Positions 1-9,594 of a stretch of DNA of 22,429 bases are shown one piece after another (positions within the stretch are counted from its first letter, which is position 1; each line of letters starts with the position of its first letter). The DNA lies in assembly GCA_000697055.1 (NCBI GenBank), contig JNDT01000826.1, forward strand, positions 1 through 22,429, in the 5' to 3' direction. Under the pieces are notes generated by a model, which was given only the letters and a program-made list of their open reading frames with translations, ran no database searches and had not been told where the DNA came from. The position numbers were made by a program, and so were the translations under genes. Origin of the DNA: Saksenaea vasiformis B4078. Its lineage: Eukaryota; Mucoromycota; Mucoromycetes; Mucorales; Saksenaeaceae.

Positions 1-1
1 C

Positions 2-424
2 ATCCCCTCTCCACCCCCCCCCATTCTCTGGCGGCAGTTCTGGAAACTTGATATTCAACCGCGAGCTCGTACCGTATGGTACCGGCTCCTTCAGCGCCGC
101 CTTCCTCACCGTAGTACACTTCATCGCCTATCGCCCGATCATTTCCTCTCCCCACATTGCCCCTTCTGCCACAACTCTCTCGACACTTTTGATCACTTCC
201 TGTGGTCTTGCCCGCTCAAGTGGCCTGTGTGGCTTCATGTCTGGAACGCTTATTTCCAAACTGAACCCGCACCACAGCAGATCGAGTCGGCCTTGTGCCT
301 TCTCCAGTTCCCTCGTGACCCTCCGTCGATCAAAACATCACAAATCTTCAGCAGCACGCTTCTGGCTATCTGGGACGCCCATTGGTGCTTCATCTCGATG
401 CTACGCCAATGGTACCTGCCCTAA
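2..424 (+). CDS. LINE ORF2 C-terminus with zf-RVT zinc-binding domain (partial)
   Basis: One frame is open from the window edge to a TAA at 422-424, about 140 residues, with no start because the gene begins upstream. The early part reads WRQFWKLDIQPRARTVWYRL, the W...L..P.R.R...WR.L pattern that precedes the zinc-binding (zf-RVT) domain downstream of reverse transcriptase in many LINEs. It is followed by a C-x2-C-x8-H-x4-C cluster (CPFCHNSLDTFDHFLWSC) and then PLKWPVW. The catalytic RT core is outside the window. The stretch shows no frameshift or internal stop, so this copy may be recent. A longer overlapping frame at 48-464 starts with an ATG but does not carry the zinc motif, and I regard it as a shadow. 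Confidence 0.75.
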   Translation: MPSPPPPILWRQFWKLDIQPRARTVWYRLLQRRLPHRSTLHRLSPDHFLSPHCPFCHNSLDTFDHFLWSCPLKWPVWLHVWNAYFQTEPAPQQIESALCLLQFPRDPPSIKTSQIFSSTLLAIWDAHWCFISMLRQWYLP

Positions 425-593
425 TCGCTCAAAAGGCTCTATCGCTCGCTTCCTCCTTCCCTGACGAACGTCTTCTCCCTTTCCTAGACTAGACATCCCA
501 TCCTCCCCTCCCCTTCACTGAGACCATAATGTTTTGTACTTTCCTTTGACTTTGATCGGCACGTCCCTCCTTAGAACACGTGACTGAATACAC

Positions 594-620
594 GGCGCAT
601 AGCGCCCTTACAAAAAAAAA
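594..620 (+). other. Hairpin plus A-run at the LINE 3' terminus
   Basis: GGCGC (594-598), loop ATA, GCGCC (602-606) form a perfect 5-bp stem. It lies 5 nt before nine A residues at 612-620. In several LINE families a 3' stem-loop is recognised by the element's own reverse transcriptase; that role here is inference. Confidence 0.4.
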
Positions 621-1289
621 TACATATAGAGTAGATATAAAGAAATTCCTGTTTAATGCTATGGTTGATCATTGGACGAATGATGAAGAACGCGGTACTG
701 CAAAGCCGGAATCAAACTTCTTACAGAAAGCTTCACGCTAGGCGTCATGGCCAAAGGTTTAGCTATGTTTCCCTACCACCACATTGCCATTTCTGATAGT
801 GATTAGTTATCACGAGATACATACCACAGGTTCATTATAAAGCTCGTTCGTGCGGAAGCATCCAATCAGTTAAAAAAGCGAATTCGTTATTTCCAATAAA
901 TGTGAATCTAGGGTAATAGCTATCTAGTGTGTCGGCTAACGTACTGAAAATAAAATCAGTATCATGATAAGCCCAATCCACACAGGCTTTGTCAGCGATA
1001 ATGGGAGCAGCCTGATGGAAGAAAATGACTAATTAGAACACCCTCCACATTCTTCTAGCTGATTAACTCCAAGTAAAATTTGAACATTGTAGTACTGTCT
1101 TTCACGTTCCGCCACACTGTCGTACATACAGCAGCACGCGACCTATGCTACAGAACTACAGCGAGACTGCCGTTAAATTCCGCAATGGCGCGGTGTACAA
1201 GTGAAGCAGGCAGGCATAAGACATTGTATCTTCGCGTATTCCACAAGAAGTAACCTGCAGACGTGGTATCGCTTCAAACCTTCTGCAAT
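621..1289. other. Intergenic, no gene seen
   Basis: AT-rich DNA between the LINE tail and the dispersed repeat. No open frame of note, no tRNA-like boxes and no tandem repeat were seen. It contains the insertion flank of the LINE, but without the LINE 5' end no target duplication can be matched. Confidence 0.5.
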
Positions 1290-1520
1290 AGTTACACATA
1301 CTGTTGATTGAATTATTTTTTTACGCTACTCTAAGCAAATCTTGCGTCTCTGAAGAGCCTGATTTGCGCTAAAGAAGAATTGAATATGCGATAGTTAGTA
1401 CGTCCATTTTTCGTCAGAAGATTAATCAACTTACATGAATTTGGTCTCTCCAGTGGATCCAAAACTTATCCGGGCAACATAAAAAATAGTTTATGGTTAG
1501 TAAATGAAAGATGGTTTGAT
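1290..1520. repeat. Diverged dispersed repeat, copy A
   Basis: This segment aligns along its length, by eye at roughly 65-70% identity with gaps, with 8940-9155. Shared landmarks occur in the same order: TTTTTTA(C/A)GCTACT near 1317, TTTGCG(C/T)TAAAGAAG near 1363, GAATTGA(A/G)TAT(G/A)CG near 1377, AATCAACTTACATGAAT near 1423 (TAATTTACTTGCATCAA in copy B), and ATGGTTAGTAAA near 1493. No coding frame is preserved. It may be an old MITE or solo element, but no terminal repeats were identified. Confidence 0.55.
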
Positions 1521-1532
1521 GTCTTTTACTTA

Positions 1533-1700
1533 CCCCCCGAAGGGGTAATCCCGTGATGACACGCGGACCCAGCCCCGCACCGAAGCGGTGGGAGCGGGTG
1601 GAGGGAGGTGGTCGGCTTCCAAGAGTGGCCGATTGTGGGACAGTCTGCAGAGGACTTGAAGCGATCCAGCGTCCGGCGATCTATCATGAAAAAAAAAAAA
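1533..1700. other. GC-rich structured block ending in A12
   Basis: A sharp GC-rich island of about 155 nt in AT-rich surroundings. On the plus strand it holds successive hairpins: CCCC-CGAA-GGGG (1534-1545), CGTG-ATGA-CACG (1552-1563) and CACCG-AAG-CGGTG (1578-1590), the last clasped by CCCG/CGGG (1574-1577 with 1595-1598). It ends in twelve A (1689-1700), as a retroposed RNA might. The minus strand offers a rival reading: an ATG at 1687 opens a frame that runs to a consensus donor GTAAGT just below 1540. I see no Pol III A/B boxes and no known RNA family. Confidence 0.35.
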
Positions 1701-1724
1701 CAGTGATGCTAAGTATGATAACGT

Positions 1725-2077
1725 TTACTTAAGTGGTGAACGTAAGTTACACACACGGCAAAGGCGGTTCGGGACAGAGGCCATGCAGCCTAAACAAGAG
1801 GCAGAAAACATGAACAATCTTGCAGTTGTAATGAATTGACATCCTTACCGGGGAAGTTAAGAACGAACAGAGCCGAAGAATAAATAAGAGATTCATGCAT
1901 CTCTTTAAATACGGATGATTCTGGTATGAGCTCATCGTGAAACATTTCCATGTCTTGTGTTAAGGCATACAAAATTCTATCACTGATGCAACGAATCATC
2001 TCGACGTCAAAAGGACGTATCACTTTAGCTGGGATACTTTCATTTCTTGAGACATTTTTATACTTTCCAATAGGATA
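1725..2077 (-). CDS. Unrecognised gene, last two exons (tentative)
   Basis: I do not recognise this product. A frame of 229 nt (2077 down to 1849) starts after a good acceptor (TTTCTCAG) and ends at a GTAAGG donor. It joins in frame, after a 57-nt intron ending TTGTTTAG, to a short final exon (1789 to 1725, TAA stop). The translation includes RPFDVEMIRCISDRILYALT and later ESSVFKEMHESLIYSSALFV, which has protein-like, partly helical composition. The final exon holds three cysteines (C-M-A..., LCRVC). I could not connect an upstream exon in the right phase, so it may be a gene fragment or decayed gene. Confidence 0.3.
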
Positions 2078-2740
2078 CTGAGAAACTCATCACTGTAAAC
2101 TTGAACCACTCTAATGCAAACTGCAATTGTCCGAGCGTGAACTACTCATTGGATGAACGTAAGTATACGTACTTAAAAATGCAGATTTCGTCTGGAAGTA
2201 ACGCCGAGTGATTTCAAACAGACGCAAAATCATAGGAAAAATCCTATAAAGTGGCTACCTCGATAGCTCAGCGCTAATTTCTACTAACCCTACCGTTCGA
2301 TGACGCGGCGTGTGGCACCTATGAATACTTGGTATTTTCCTGTGAAGGTAAGTAAGCAGACATACAAAGGTACACCAGGAGCCATATACGCTGATCGAAT
2401 AAATTCTGCGTCGCCAGAGAACAAGGTTCATGCTTATCTGACGAAAAACTGATGAATGTCGCGTACTTCATCATCTTGTAGCGGGAACTTGGGTCCCGGC
2501 TAATAGAGAGCATAGAGTAAATGTCTTCTTTTAATAAACCGGCATCTTTTCCTCAGGGTGAACTTAAGCCCTCGATTGACGCGAAATTTCGTAACGACGT
2601 AAAACCAGTATGTGTCACCAGATTCGGCCACAGTCTTTTTCTCCCCAAAAAAATAATGAACAAGTGAGGACTAAATAGTGGTATGACCAGAAGAGAACGT
2701 TAATCACTCACACCCTTTTATTTTCACCAGTAAGCCCCTC
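2078..2740. other. Region upstream of MAPR gene, exon-like scraps only
   Basis: The minus strand holds two overlapping open segments. One is an ATG-initiated frame at 2319-2513. The other covers about 2290-2424 and includes EFIRSAYMAPGVPLYVCLLT before a TAG. Neither could be joined with consistent splice phases to the exons at 1725-2077 or to each other. The segment TAAGTATACGTACTTA (about 2161-2176) forms a 6-bp inverted repeat. The last 100 nt or so must include the MAPR promoter; no distinct element is recognisable. Confidence 0.3.
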
Positions 2741-3390
2741 ATGTCGACATTCAATTCTCTCTTTACTCAACTCAAAGGTACGTCTGATGTTTATGATGCG
2801 CATTGTAGTTTAACTGTTGTTCTTGTAGAGAACCCTGTTAATTGGGCTTTAGTCGCCGTAAGATACTGCACTTGACGAAACAGCTACAATTGACAACGGA
2901 GATATGTAATCTATACAGATATTGGCGTATGTTGTGCGATCCTATGCCAAGTCTTCGAAACCAGCAACCGTCACTGCTAAACATCCACCGGTCATGGTGT
3001 TCAAAAACTATACACCCAAGGATTTGCTGCCATACAATGGAAATGGACCTGATGGCCGAATCCTAATGGGTGTCAACGGCAGCGTTTACGATGTAACTCG
3101 AGGACGTAACTTTTATGGACCTGGTAAAGAGAAAAAAGAATGAACGGTGCATTCCTTTCTGCTTACACAAGACGAATTAAATAGAGGGACCGTATGCTAA
3201 CTTTGCTGGACATGATGCATCGCGTGGATTGGCAAAGAACTCTTTTGATGCCGAAATGATTGCAGATCCTAGTGGTCCAATCGATAAACTTGAGGACTTG
3301 GCAGCCGACGAATGGGAGTCGTTGCGCGAGTGGGAACAGCATTTCGCCGCGAAGTACTTGTTGGTCGGCAAGTTGATTGAAAACGAATAA
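2741..3390 (+). CDS. Membrane-associated progesterone receptor (MAPR/Dap1-like) haem protein
   Basis: Cytochrome b5-like haem-binding protein of the MAPR family (yeast Dap1, human PGRMC1), which supports cytochrome P450 enzymes of sterol synthesis at the ER. Exons are 2741-2777, 2829-2857, 2919-3123 and 3185-3390; introns are 51, 61 and 61 nt with GT-AG ends, and the joined frame gives 158 residues. A short N-terminal leader is followed by one membrane helix (NWALVAILAYVV, about residues 17-28), then the domain: FKNYTPKDLLPYNG, ILMGVNGSVYDVTRGRNFYGP, then GPYANFAGHDASRGLAKNSF across the last junction. The tyrosines in YTPKDL, VYDV and FYGP are those expected around the haem. An AATAAA (3386-3391) overlaps the stop codon. 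The gene is convergent with UXS, with 200 nt between the stops. Confidence 0.9.
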
Positions 3391-3590
3391 AGAATATCAC
3401 AGGATTATGTCTCATCAATGCATGAAAGGCATGATATATGATCTTGTTTCGTTTTCTTTTTAAGATATAGGGATTTGTGGGAAACGAGTTATACAACGAA
3501 GAATGTGTATGTGAGCGAATAGAAGAGAATTGAACAAGAGTGAGTGAACGAAGGGGGGGGTGATATATAGATGTATATAGATATATTACT

Positions 3591-4976
3591 CTAGATGGCG
3601 CCTTCCATAGCTTGAAGCTTGAACCAATCAATGGTTTCCTGAAGACCCTGACGCACAGAGAATCTTGGTTGCCAACCGAGGTACTTCTGCGCCCGTGTAA
3701 TATCTGGCTTTCTTTTCTTTGGATCGTCCATAGCAGCCGGTAGGACTTTGATATCAACACTCTTCGGTGCTGGTGGCGATGCCATGACCTGTTCTCGGAT
3801 AATTTCGGCAAAGCCGTTGATCGTGTATTCTTCCGGATTACCAAGATTAACCGGTTCGGAATAATTTCTATTCATCAGCAGAATCAAACCATCGACCAGA
3901 TCATGGACGTACTGGAACGACCTTGTTTGTTGGCCGTCTCCGTAGACGGTTAATGGTTCGCCCTTGACAGCCTGTGTAATAAAATTACTCACAACTCGTC
4001 CATCGGCAGGAGACATGCGGGGACCTAGAGAAGCATTAGTTCTTACAGCTGCCCACCTTCCTCACCCAGCTTTTTGCACCATTATCCTACCAAAGGTGCT
4101 GTAAATAACGTCGTCAGTTTCCAACCATACTGGATCATATTTATACTTGCTTGAATATCCGCGCCACACGCACATCCACATCGTTCTGTCGCATGTACGC
4201 GTACGTTAATGTCTCGGCAATTCTCTTCCCTTCATCATAACATGCTCTTGGTCCAATTGGATTCACATGACCCCAGTATGTCTCCTTTTGAGGATGCTCT
4301 TCCGGGTCACCGTAAACCTCTGCGTACACAGGTCAGCAGATGGATTGCAGCAGTGGATCCTACCTGAAGTTGAAGTCAAAAGAAATCTTGCTTTGACACG
4401 TTTTGCGAGGCCAAGCATGTTAATTGTGCCCATCACGCTCGTCTTGACGGTCTTGGTCGGATTATACTGATAATGTGGCGGAGAAGCTGGACAAGCGAGG
4501 TGGTAGATTTGAGACACCTCGATTAGAAAAGGATCAACAACATCATGCCGAACAAGTTCAAAATGGGGATGCCCAATCCAATGCTGAACATTATTTTTTG
4601 TACCAGTGAAAAAGTTGTCCAGTACAATGACTTCGTGACCCATCCACATGAGTCGGTCTACCAAATGAGAGCCGACGAAACCCGCCCCGCCGGTGACAAG
4701 GATTCGTTTTCGTTCAGACGGGCGCAAATTGCGTACGGGTGGATAAGAATGAATGCTTTTATAGACAATAGTGTTATCTTGACCATTGATTTCTCGATCG
4801 TTCCAATCACGAGGCAGGTAAAGATCACGTAGCCATGAAAGCTTAACATCGGAGCCAACAGCGCTATGCCCCACCTCCGTCACTTCTGCCACCTCTTCCA
4901 CCTCTTCCTTCTTTTCCGTTGAAGGTTTCGCAACAGCGCTATTGACAGATTTATCCGGAATATCCGTACTTGTCAT
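3591..4976 (-). CDS. UXS1: UDP-glucuronate decarboxylase (UDP-xylose synthase)
   Basis: Short-chain dehydrogenase/reductase-fold enzyme that converts UDP-glucuronate to UDP-xylose and CO2 using bound NAD. Exons are 4976-4364, 4319-4151, 4098-4091 and 4024-3591, giving 407 residues, close to other fungal UXS. Visible motifs are the nucleotide-binding [12 protein letters not shown] (GGAGFVG at residues 96-102), [31 protein letters not shown], the catalytic Tyr232/Lys236 in CYDEGK, and [18 protein letters not shown]. The first 80 or so residues are acidic and probably flexible; there is no clear membrane anchor, so it may be cytosolic. The chosen ATG gives [10 protein letters not shown]; an upstream in-frame ATG at about 5030 would add 18 hydrophobic residues and cannot be excluded. 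Intron 2 is GC-AG and the third exon is only 8 nt. Confidence 0.93.
4091..4098 (-). other. UXS1: 8-nt microexon of UXS
   Basis: The exon is CACCTTTG. It completes Asn, encodes Thr and Phe and begins Gly of the conserved RIFNTFGPRMS stretch: AA|C ACC TTT G|GT. It is the only reading that keeps the family motif and the frame. It lies between a 52-nt GC-AG intron (4099-4150) and a 66-nt GT-AG intron (4025-4090). Both introns carry plausible branch sites, CTGAC and ACTAATG. Confidence 0.85.
4099..4150 (-). other. GC-AG intron in UXS
   Basis: The donor reads AA|GCAAGTAT, matching the GC-AG consensus, and the acceptor is TTATTTACAG. A GT four bases further on (GTATAA) would break the reading frame whether or not the microexon is used. 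The GC donor is therefore required to restore NTFGPR. Confidence 0.8.
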
Positions 4977-7679
4977 GATACTATTTCTCCGTTCTTTGCT
5001 AGTAGAGGTTGTGAAATAGAAATAGAACAAGAATAAGAAGAAGAAAAAAAGGTTTCTTGGGAATTCCCCTTGCGACGGCTTTTTTGAGCCGTGTTGCCAT
5101 TACACACGGGGAAATTTGGTGACGGGAATTGCATAAGCCCAAATGAATTTTTTTAATCCAGTGGATATGTTTCCGCCTGAATACTGGTGTTTCGCGTTTG
5201 ATATATTGGGGCAAAATGCTACACTATTAGCGTTGCATAAGGAAATGTTTCATCCGTAATTGAAGTGAAGCATGAAGCTGGTCTCTCGCCGTTGAGAAAG
5301 TATATTTTCTCAAGATACAGACACGACATGGTTATCAATCTGATTAAGGTTTCAGGGCACGCTGTGTCTAAGAAAAGACAGTGCTTATTTAAATAGTTTT
5401 GGATATTCCCGGAATGAGCCGAGTAATCGATCCTTGAAATAATGGAAGCATATATTTAGTCTCGGCCGCCAAATTGGCCACGAATTCTTCATATTCGACG
5501 CTGATACAGTGATTGCCGTTGATAAATTGAAATTCCATGCTCTTCCATAAGGGTCACCAATGGTGATCATGAGACAACCGGAACCATGAAATCATTCCCA
5601 GAGACATTGTGCATGGCAAGTAGTGCTGTAAGTGAGTCCGTTGCAACCGTGTCGCATTTTGGAGCACACACCACTAAACGACACAGCAAGACTACTCCCC
5701 ATGGTTGTTATACTTTCATCCTATGTCGTACATCAAACATAACTATATACCGGGAGAAGGCAACAATTTATTGACATTGGCATGTAGATCTTAAGATGAA
5801 CGAAGTTCTATTCTATGCCATCACATACAACATCCAGGAAAGAAATCTACCATTATAGCCTATTCCTTATTTTGCTTTCATGGCTTGATTGCAGCTCATT
5901 ACAGAGTCCAAACGTCTTCTCGATGGTGATGTAGGAACGAAAAAGGCAATCCAAAGGAATCGTATTTGGCAGTACTTGCCCCAAGATGCAAGTATTGGAT
6001 GAGCCTTCTCCGAAGACACCCATTGCCTTTCGAAAAAAACATCCTTCGTTGCTCTCAGGATTTTATTTTCTCAACCTTTCCCAGACTTCTGCTGTTGTTT
6101 TCCTAGTTTGTCCCTTCGTGATAGTGGTAAGCCCCCACGGCGTTTCTAGCGAAACCTTATTGGAATGGATGCCAGTTGCTTCAAAAAATTGTGCATCGCG
6201 TCAGTTCGCTTGCATAAAGTGGTATCACTATTTGGAACCCGTGTGTTTCTTTCTTTTGCTACATGTATACCATGTAAATACCGATGCACTATACCTGATG
6301 GAGAGAATTTGATAGTCGACAAAAGCACGGCCAACGGATCAATGTCAACAAATATTGTATGATGAACCACGACGTCGCGGATCGTTTTCATGCAATTCTT
6401 ACCTCAATCGTCGATCAAATTATTGTCTCTAGCTGGCCCGTATGTATCCTTTGTATTCTACTTATGTCTGCAAGAGTATATCCTCCCATTAGCAGAGCGA
6501 TGAGAAGTCGTTCTCTACTACGATTTGGTACCAAGCATTCTTGGACCCTAATAGCTAAACAGAAAACGAAGCAAGCAATGTCTGGCGACCTATTGTGAAA
6601 GATTAATGACGCTAAGCGCGATAACATTCATTTATACGTGATGATCACAGAGCATCAGCGCAATTAAGATGGTTCAAGATATAGGGCATGTAGCTTAAGC
6701 AACAGATGGAATAACTTGACTATTCTAAATGCGTGGTCAATCGAAGCACATATGAGGAATGTAATATGATCATTGTCCCGTTATCCTGAAACGTCCTTCA
6801 TTTCAGACAAACGTATCGCCTTCATTACATGAGCATAACGTTGAAGGAATAGTGTGCAAAACCTGGCATTGTATTAGCAGCAATGGACCTGTTCACCAAT
6901 TTGGAATTGACAAGCAAAACCTGTCCATTGAACCTTTATATGGACATGTATAGCAGTGCGTATCACAGACTGTGTAAATAACTTTTCCTTTTCGCACTTC
7001 TATTTGCTGAAAAGTTTCTGTGTTGCTGGACTGCATGAAAGTGGAATAGCGATGCAGAAACCTTTTTCTTTGGAGCCATACCAAATTCCCGGCCCAGAGA
7101 TCAATAAGGTTTAGGGTAGTTTCGGTGGGGGTGGTTATGCAAGATATGGCTCAAAAAAGTGCAGGTCGGATTAGGTATGGTTACTAAGAAATCTGATGCA
7201 ATATCGGAGCCTGGGATCCAAAGCACACGGGATCACCAAAGTTAGACATCTCTTTGGACAAAATGAAGGGGATTTGGTACGTAGTATGTGCGCAAACTGC
7301 TAGTATCTGACTTACAGCTAGTTGGATACTTCCTTACTTAAAGGAACGGGAAGCACCAACGTTAATGACTATATTTCCATCAAAGTTACAACCCACCATT
7401 TCTTAGCTATCTATTAACATCCAAGCGTTTTGTTGGTACTTGAAATGGGATACTATCCAAGGTGGTAGTTCAGCACCTAAACAGCCGGTACTCGCCCTTC
7501 ATTGGCTCTACTGGGATTCAATTACATACAAAGATGCTACTGCCTACCAGAGCATAGAAGAACGCCATTGGCTGGCGAGGGTCTGCAGTGACGCAATCTA
7601 CTGCGTTTTGCGCCCGCGATTTCTGGAAGTCTTGCCTTGTTGGGTACACGTAAGCTCTTTCCTTCTTACATCTAACAGC
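4977..7679. other. 2.7-kb stretch without an intact recognisable gene
   Basis: Contains the UXS promoter side, the RPN8 promoter side and unassigned DNA. Near UXS, CCGTGT...ACACGG (about 5090-5110) can form a small hairpin. Minus-strand open segments at about 5390-5570 (one frame reads MEFQFINGNHCISVEYEEFV) and a Kazal-like relic at 5592-5702 suggest one or more decayed genes. Frames at 5986-6312 (+, hydrophobic middle) and 6359-6627 (both strands) match nothing I know. A short 5S-rRNA-like phrase near 7225 was rejected. Confidence 0.4.
5592..5702 (-). pseudogene. Kazal-like cysteine-rich fragment (tentative)
   Basis: A 36-residue frame from an ATG at 5702 to a TGA contains CNGLTYSTTCHAQC. 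This resembles the C-G-x-(D/N)-G-x-T-Y-x-x-x-C-x-A-x-C signature of Kazal-type protease-inhibitor domains. Compared with that pattern it lacks two residues after the first cysteine. The neighbouring frame gives KCDTV just before it, which would fit an old small indel. No signal peptide or linked exon was found. Kazal-like secreted proteins occur in fungi and oomycetes; calling this a relic is inference from one short motif. Confidence 0.3.
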
Positions 7680-8850
7680 ATGCCTTCGACTACATCTATA
7701 TCTCCTGCGACAACCGTTAATGTGCATCCTCTGGTGCTTCTTTCTGTCACTGATCATTACAACCGAGTTGCTAAAGACACCAAAAAACGCGTAGTCGGTG
7801 TTCTTCTCGGTCAGCAAAAGGGGAAGACGGTCAATGTCGCCAACAGTTTTGCCGGTAGCGTCCTCTATCATCGCATATTAGTTTGCATATATTTACACTG
7901 TGTTTTCCATGGCAGTACCATTTGAGGAAGACGAGAAAGATCCATCTGTCTGGTTTTTGGACCACAACTATGTCGAGGCGATGAACGACATGTTCAAAAA
8001 GGTCAATGGTAAGAAAACAAAAGGAGGGTCAAATGATACTTTCTTTATCTATTATAATTGTTACTGACCCTGTTTCTTTCTTCTTTTTGGAGGACAGCAA
8101 AGGAGAAGATGATTGGGTGGTATCACAGTGGACCAAAGCTGCGTTCGTCAGATTTGGAGATCAACGAATTGTTCAAACGATACACACCCCATCCAGTGCT
8201 TGTGATTGTTGATGTCAAGCCTAAAGATGTAGAGATCCCAACAGACGCATACTTTGCTATTGAGGAAATTAAAGATGTAATGATCTTGGATGGGATAAAA
8301 TGCGAAGCAGAAAAACTGAAACTTGCGATAGGACGGCACCGCTACGACCAAGACGTTTATGCATGTGCCGTCGGAAATTGTAGCCGAAGAAGCTGAGGAG
8401 ATTGGTGTGGAGCATCTTTTGAGAGATATCAAGGATAATGCGGTTGGCACATTGTCAACACGGATCAGCTCGCAGTTAGGGTCGCTTTCAGGTTTACAGG
8501 GACGATTGGAAGAAATCCGTGATTATCTGCAAAAAGTTGTTGCTGGCAAATTACCGATAAATCACCAGATTATCTATAACCTCCAAGATATTTTCAACCT
8601 CCTGCCCAATCTGGACTCTCAGCAGATGATCAACGCATTTAGCACAAAGACAAATGATCAGTTATTGTTGATTTACTTATCAAGCTTGATTCGATCAGTC
8701 ATTGCACTGCATAATCTGATCGATAACAAGATTGATAACCTTCGAGGCGAGGGCGTTCTACCATCAACCAACGGGGCCGAAGAAGAGAAAGAAAAAACAG
8801 AGGATAAGAAACAGCAGCAGCAACAGCAAAGCAAACAAGGCGGTTTATGA
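7680..8850 (+). CDS. RPN8: 26S proteasome regulatory subunit Rpn8 (PSMD7 family)
   Basis: Non-catalytic MPN-domain subunit of the proteasome lid, partner of the deubiquitinase Rpn11. Exons are 7680-7854, 7916-8008, 8098-8276 and 8332-8850, with introns of 61, 89 and 55 nt; the joined product is 321 residues, normal for the family. The MPN domain opens with [20 protein letters not shown] and continues through [28 protein letters not shown] and [20 protein letters not shown]. The single H of WYHSGP in place of HxH shows the inactive metal site typical of Rpn8. Exon 4 supplies [33 protein letters not shown] and the helical C-terminus. The tail is charged and ends in a Q-run from CAG/CAA codons, a KEKE-like end common in Rpn8. 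A longer frame from 7440 reads into exon 1 but has no support. Confidence 0.95.
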
Positions 8851-8865
8851 GGAAACCATTAGAAA

Positions 8866-8871
8866 AATAAA
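8866..8871 (+). promoter_or_regulatory. Poly(A) signal of RPN8
   Basis: AATAAA lies 16 nt after the RPN8 stop codon, in an A-rich context. Confidence 0.5.
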
Positions 8872-8939
8872 ACCTGCAATTCGCTGTTCATGACCGTTTC
8901 AAGTTATGCACATGCGGAAATGCTTGTAGTTACTTGTGG

Positions 8940-9155
8940 TGGTCATTAATGCCGTTTATTGAACGATTTTTTAAGCTACTTTGTATAAATTTTGCGTTAA
9001 AGAAGGAATTGAGTATACGGTCATTAATACATAAATTGGCAACAAACTGATAATTTACTTGCATCAAAATTGACCCTAGCACGAAAATGAGATTTTATTT
9101 GAGCAGGCTAAAAGCTCATTGATGGTTAGTAAACGGAATGATACTCGAATGATGC
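8940..9155. repeat. Diverged dispersed repeat, copy B
   Basis: Second copy of the repeat seen at 1290-1520, in the same orientation. It begins near GTTTATTGAAC (GTTGATTGAAT in copy A) and ends near ATGGTTAGTAAACGGAATGAT (ATGGTTAGTAAATGAAAGATG). Copy B lacks about 20 nt present in copy A near 1340-1362. It starts about 70 nt after the RPN8 poly(A) signal. Confidence 0.55.
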
Positions 9156-9594
9156 AAATGGTTATCGGAGGTTCTGCAGCTCCGAAACACGTATGAATGT
9201 ATATTTCTTCTTTATCAATCCAAAATGATACGATAACAGCATGCAGCAGTTAACGCTGTAAAAGGACAAATTGGTCAATCTGAGATTAAGACGATATCGT
9301 GTGATGACACCGGAACGCTCTAACAGCGATGAGACCGAGATATGGCCCGCGGACTGAACAACCTGCGTGTCAGATACACAGAGACTAATGTCGTACATGA
9401 TCTTACGATCGCAGGCTCCTCATCTTATAGCAACACTCAACAAGCTTATATGTGGAAAAAAAAGTTTTGGGTTAACATGATTGCTTTTCTTTTTGGTAAA
9501 AATAAAAAATGCTCATTATTTTCATTTTGTTCTTTTTTGGGTTACGGGAATATATACTAATGAAGGTATGATAAGGGGATGAAGTTCGGTGTAA
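9156..9594. other. Intergenic between repeat B and the CofD-like gene
   Basis: This is the 3' flank of the minus-strand CofD-like gene. Open frames at 9162-9398 (-) and 9342-9560 (+) have biased, low-complexity translations and no recognisable motif. I see no gene here. Confidence 0.45.

Larger units (their letters stand above)
1..620 (+). mobile_element. 3' end of a LINE-type (non-LTR) retrotransposon
   Basis: The window opens inside a non-LTR retrotransposon. The last part of its polymerase ORF runs from base 2 to 424. It is followed by about 190 nt of pyrimidine-rich 3' UTR and a run of nine A at 612-620, the usual 3' terminus of a copied LINE. Just before the A-run lies a perfect hairpin, GGCGC-ATA-GCGCC (594-606). 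The 5' end and target-site duplication lie outside the window, so completeness cannot be judged. LINE-1-like elements are known in Mucoromycota genomes, some near centromeres; nothing here shows which family this one is. Confidence 0.75.

Noticed and set aside
48..464. 138-residue ATG-initiated ORF in the LINE
   Set aside because: Its translation is Ser/Arg-rich without motifs; the frame open from base 2 carries the zf-RVT cysteines.
5986..6627. Several 60-108-residue ORFs on both strands
   Set aside because: Mutually overlapping, no motif, no consistent splice structure.
7205..7260. 5S rRNA-like phrase (AAAGCAC...GATCACCAAAGTTAGACATC)
   Set aside because: About 18 nt resemble the 5S internal promoter region, but the GGGTGACC (box C) part and pairing ends are absent; too short to call.
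7440..7925. 161-residue ORF upstream of and through RPN8 exon 1
   Set aside because: It only extends exon 1 upstream and into intron 1; the MPN domain needs the ATG at 7680 and splicing at 7854.
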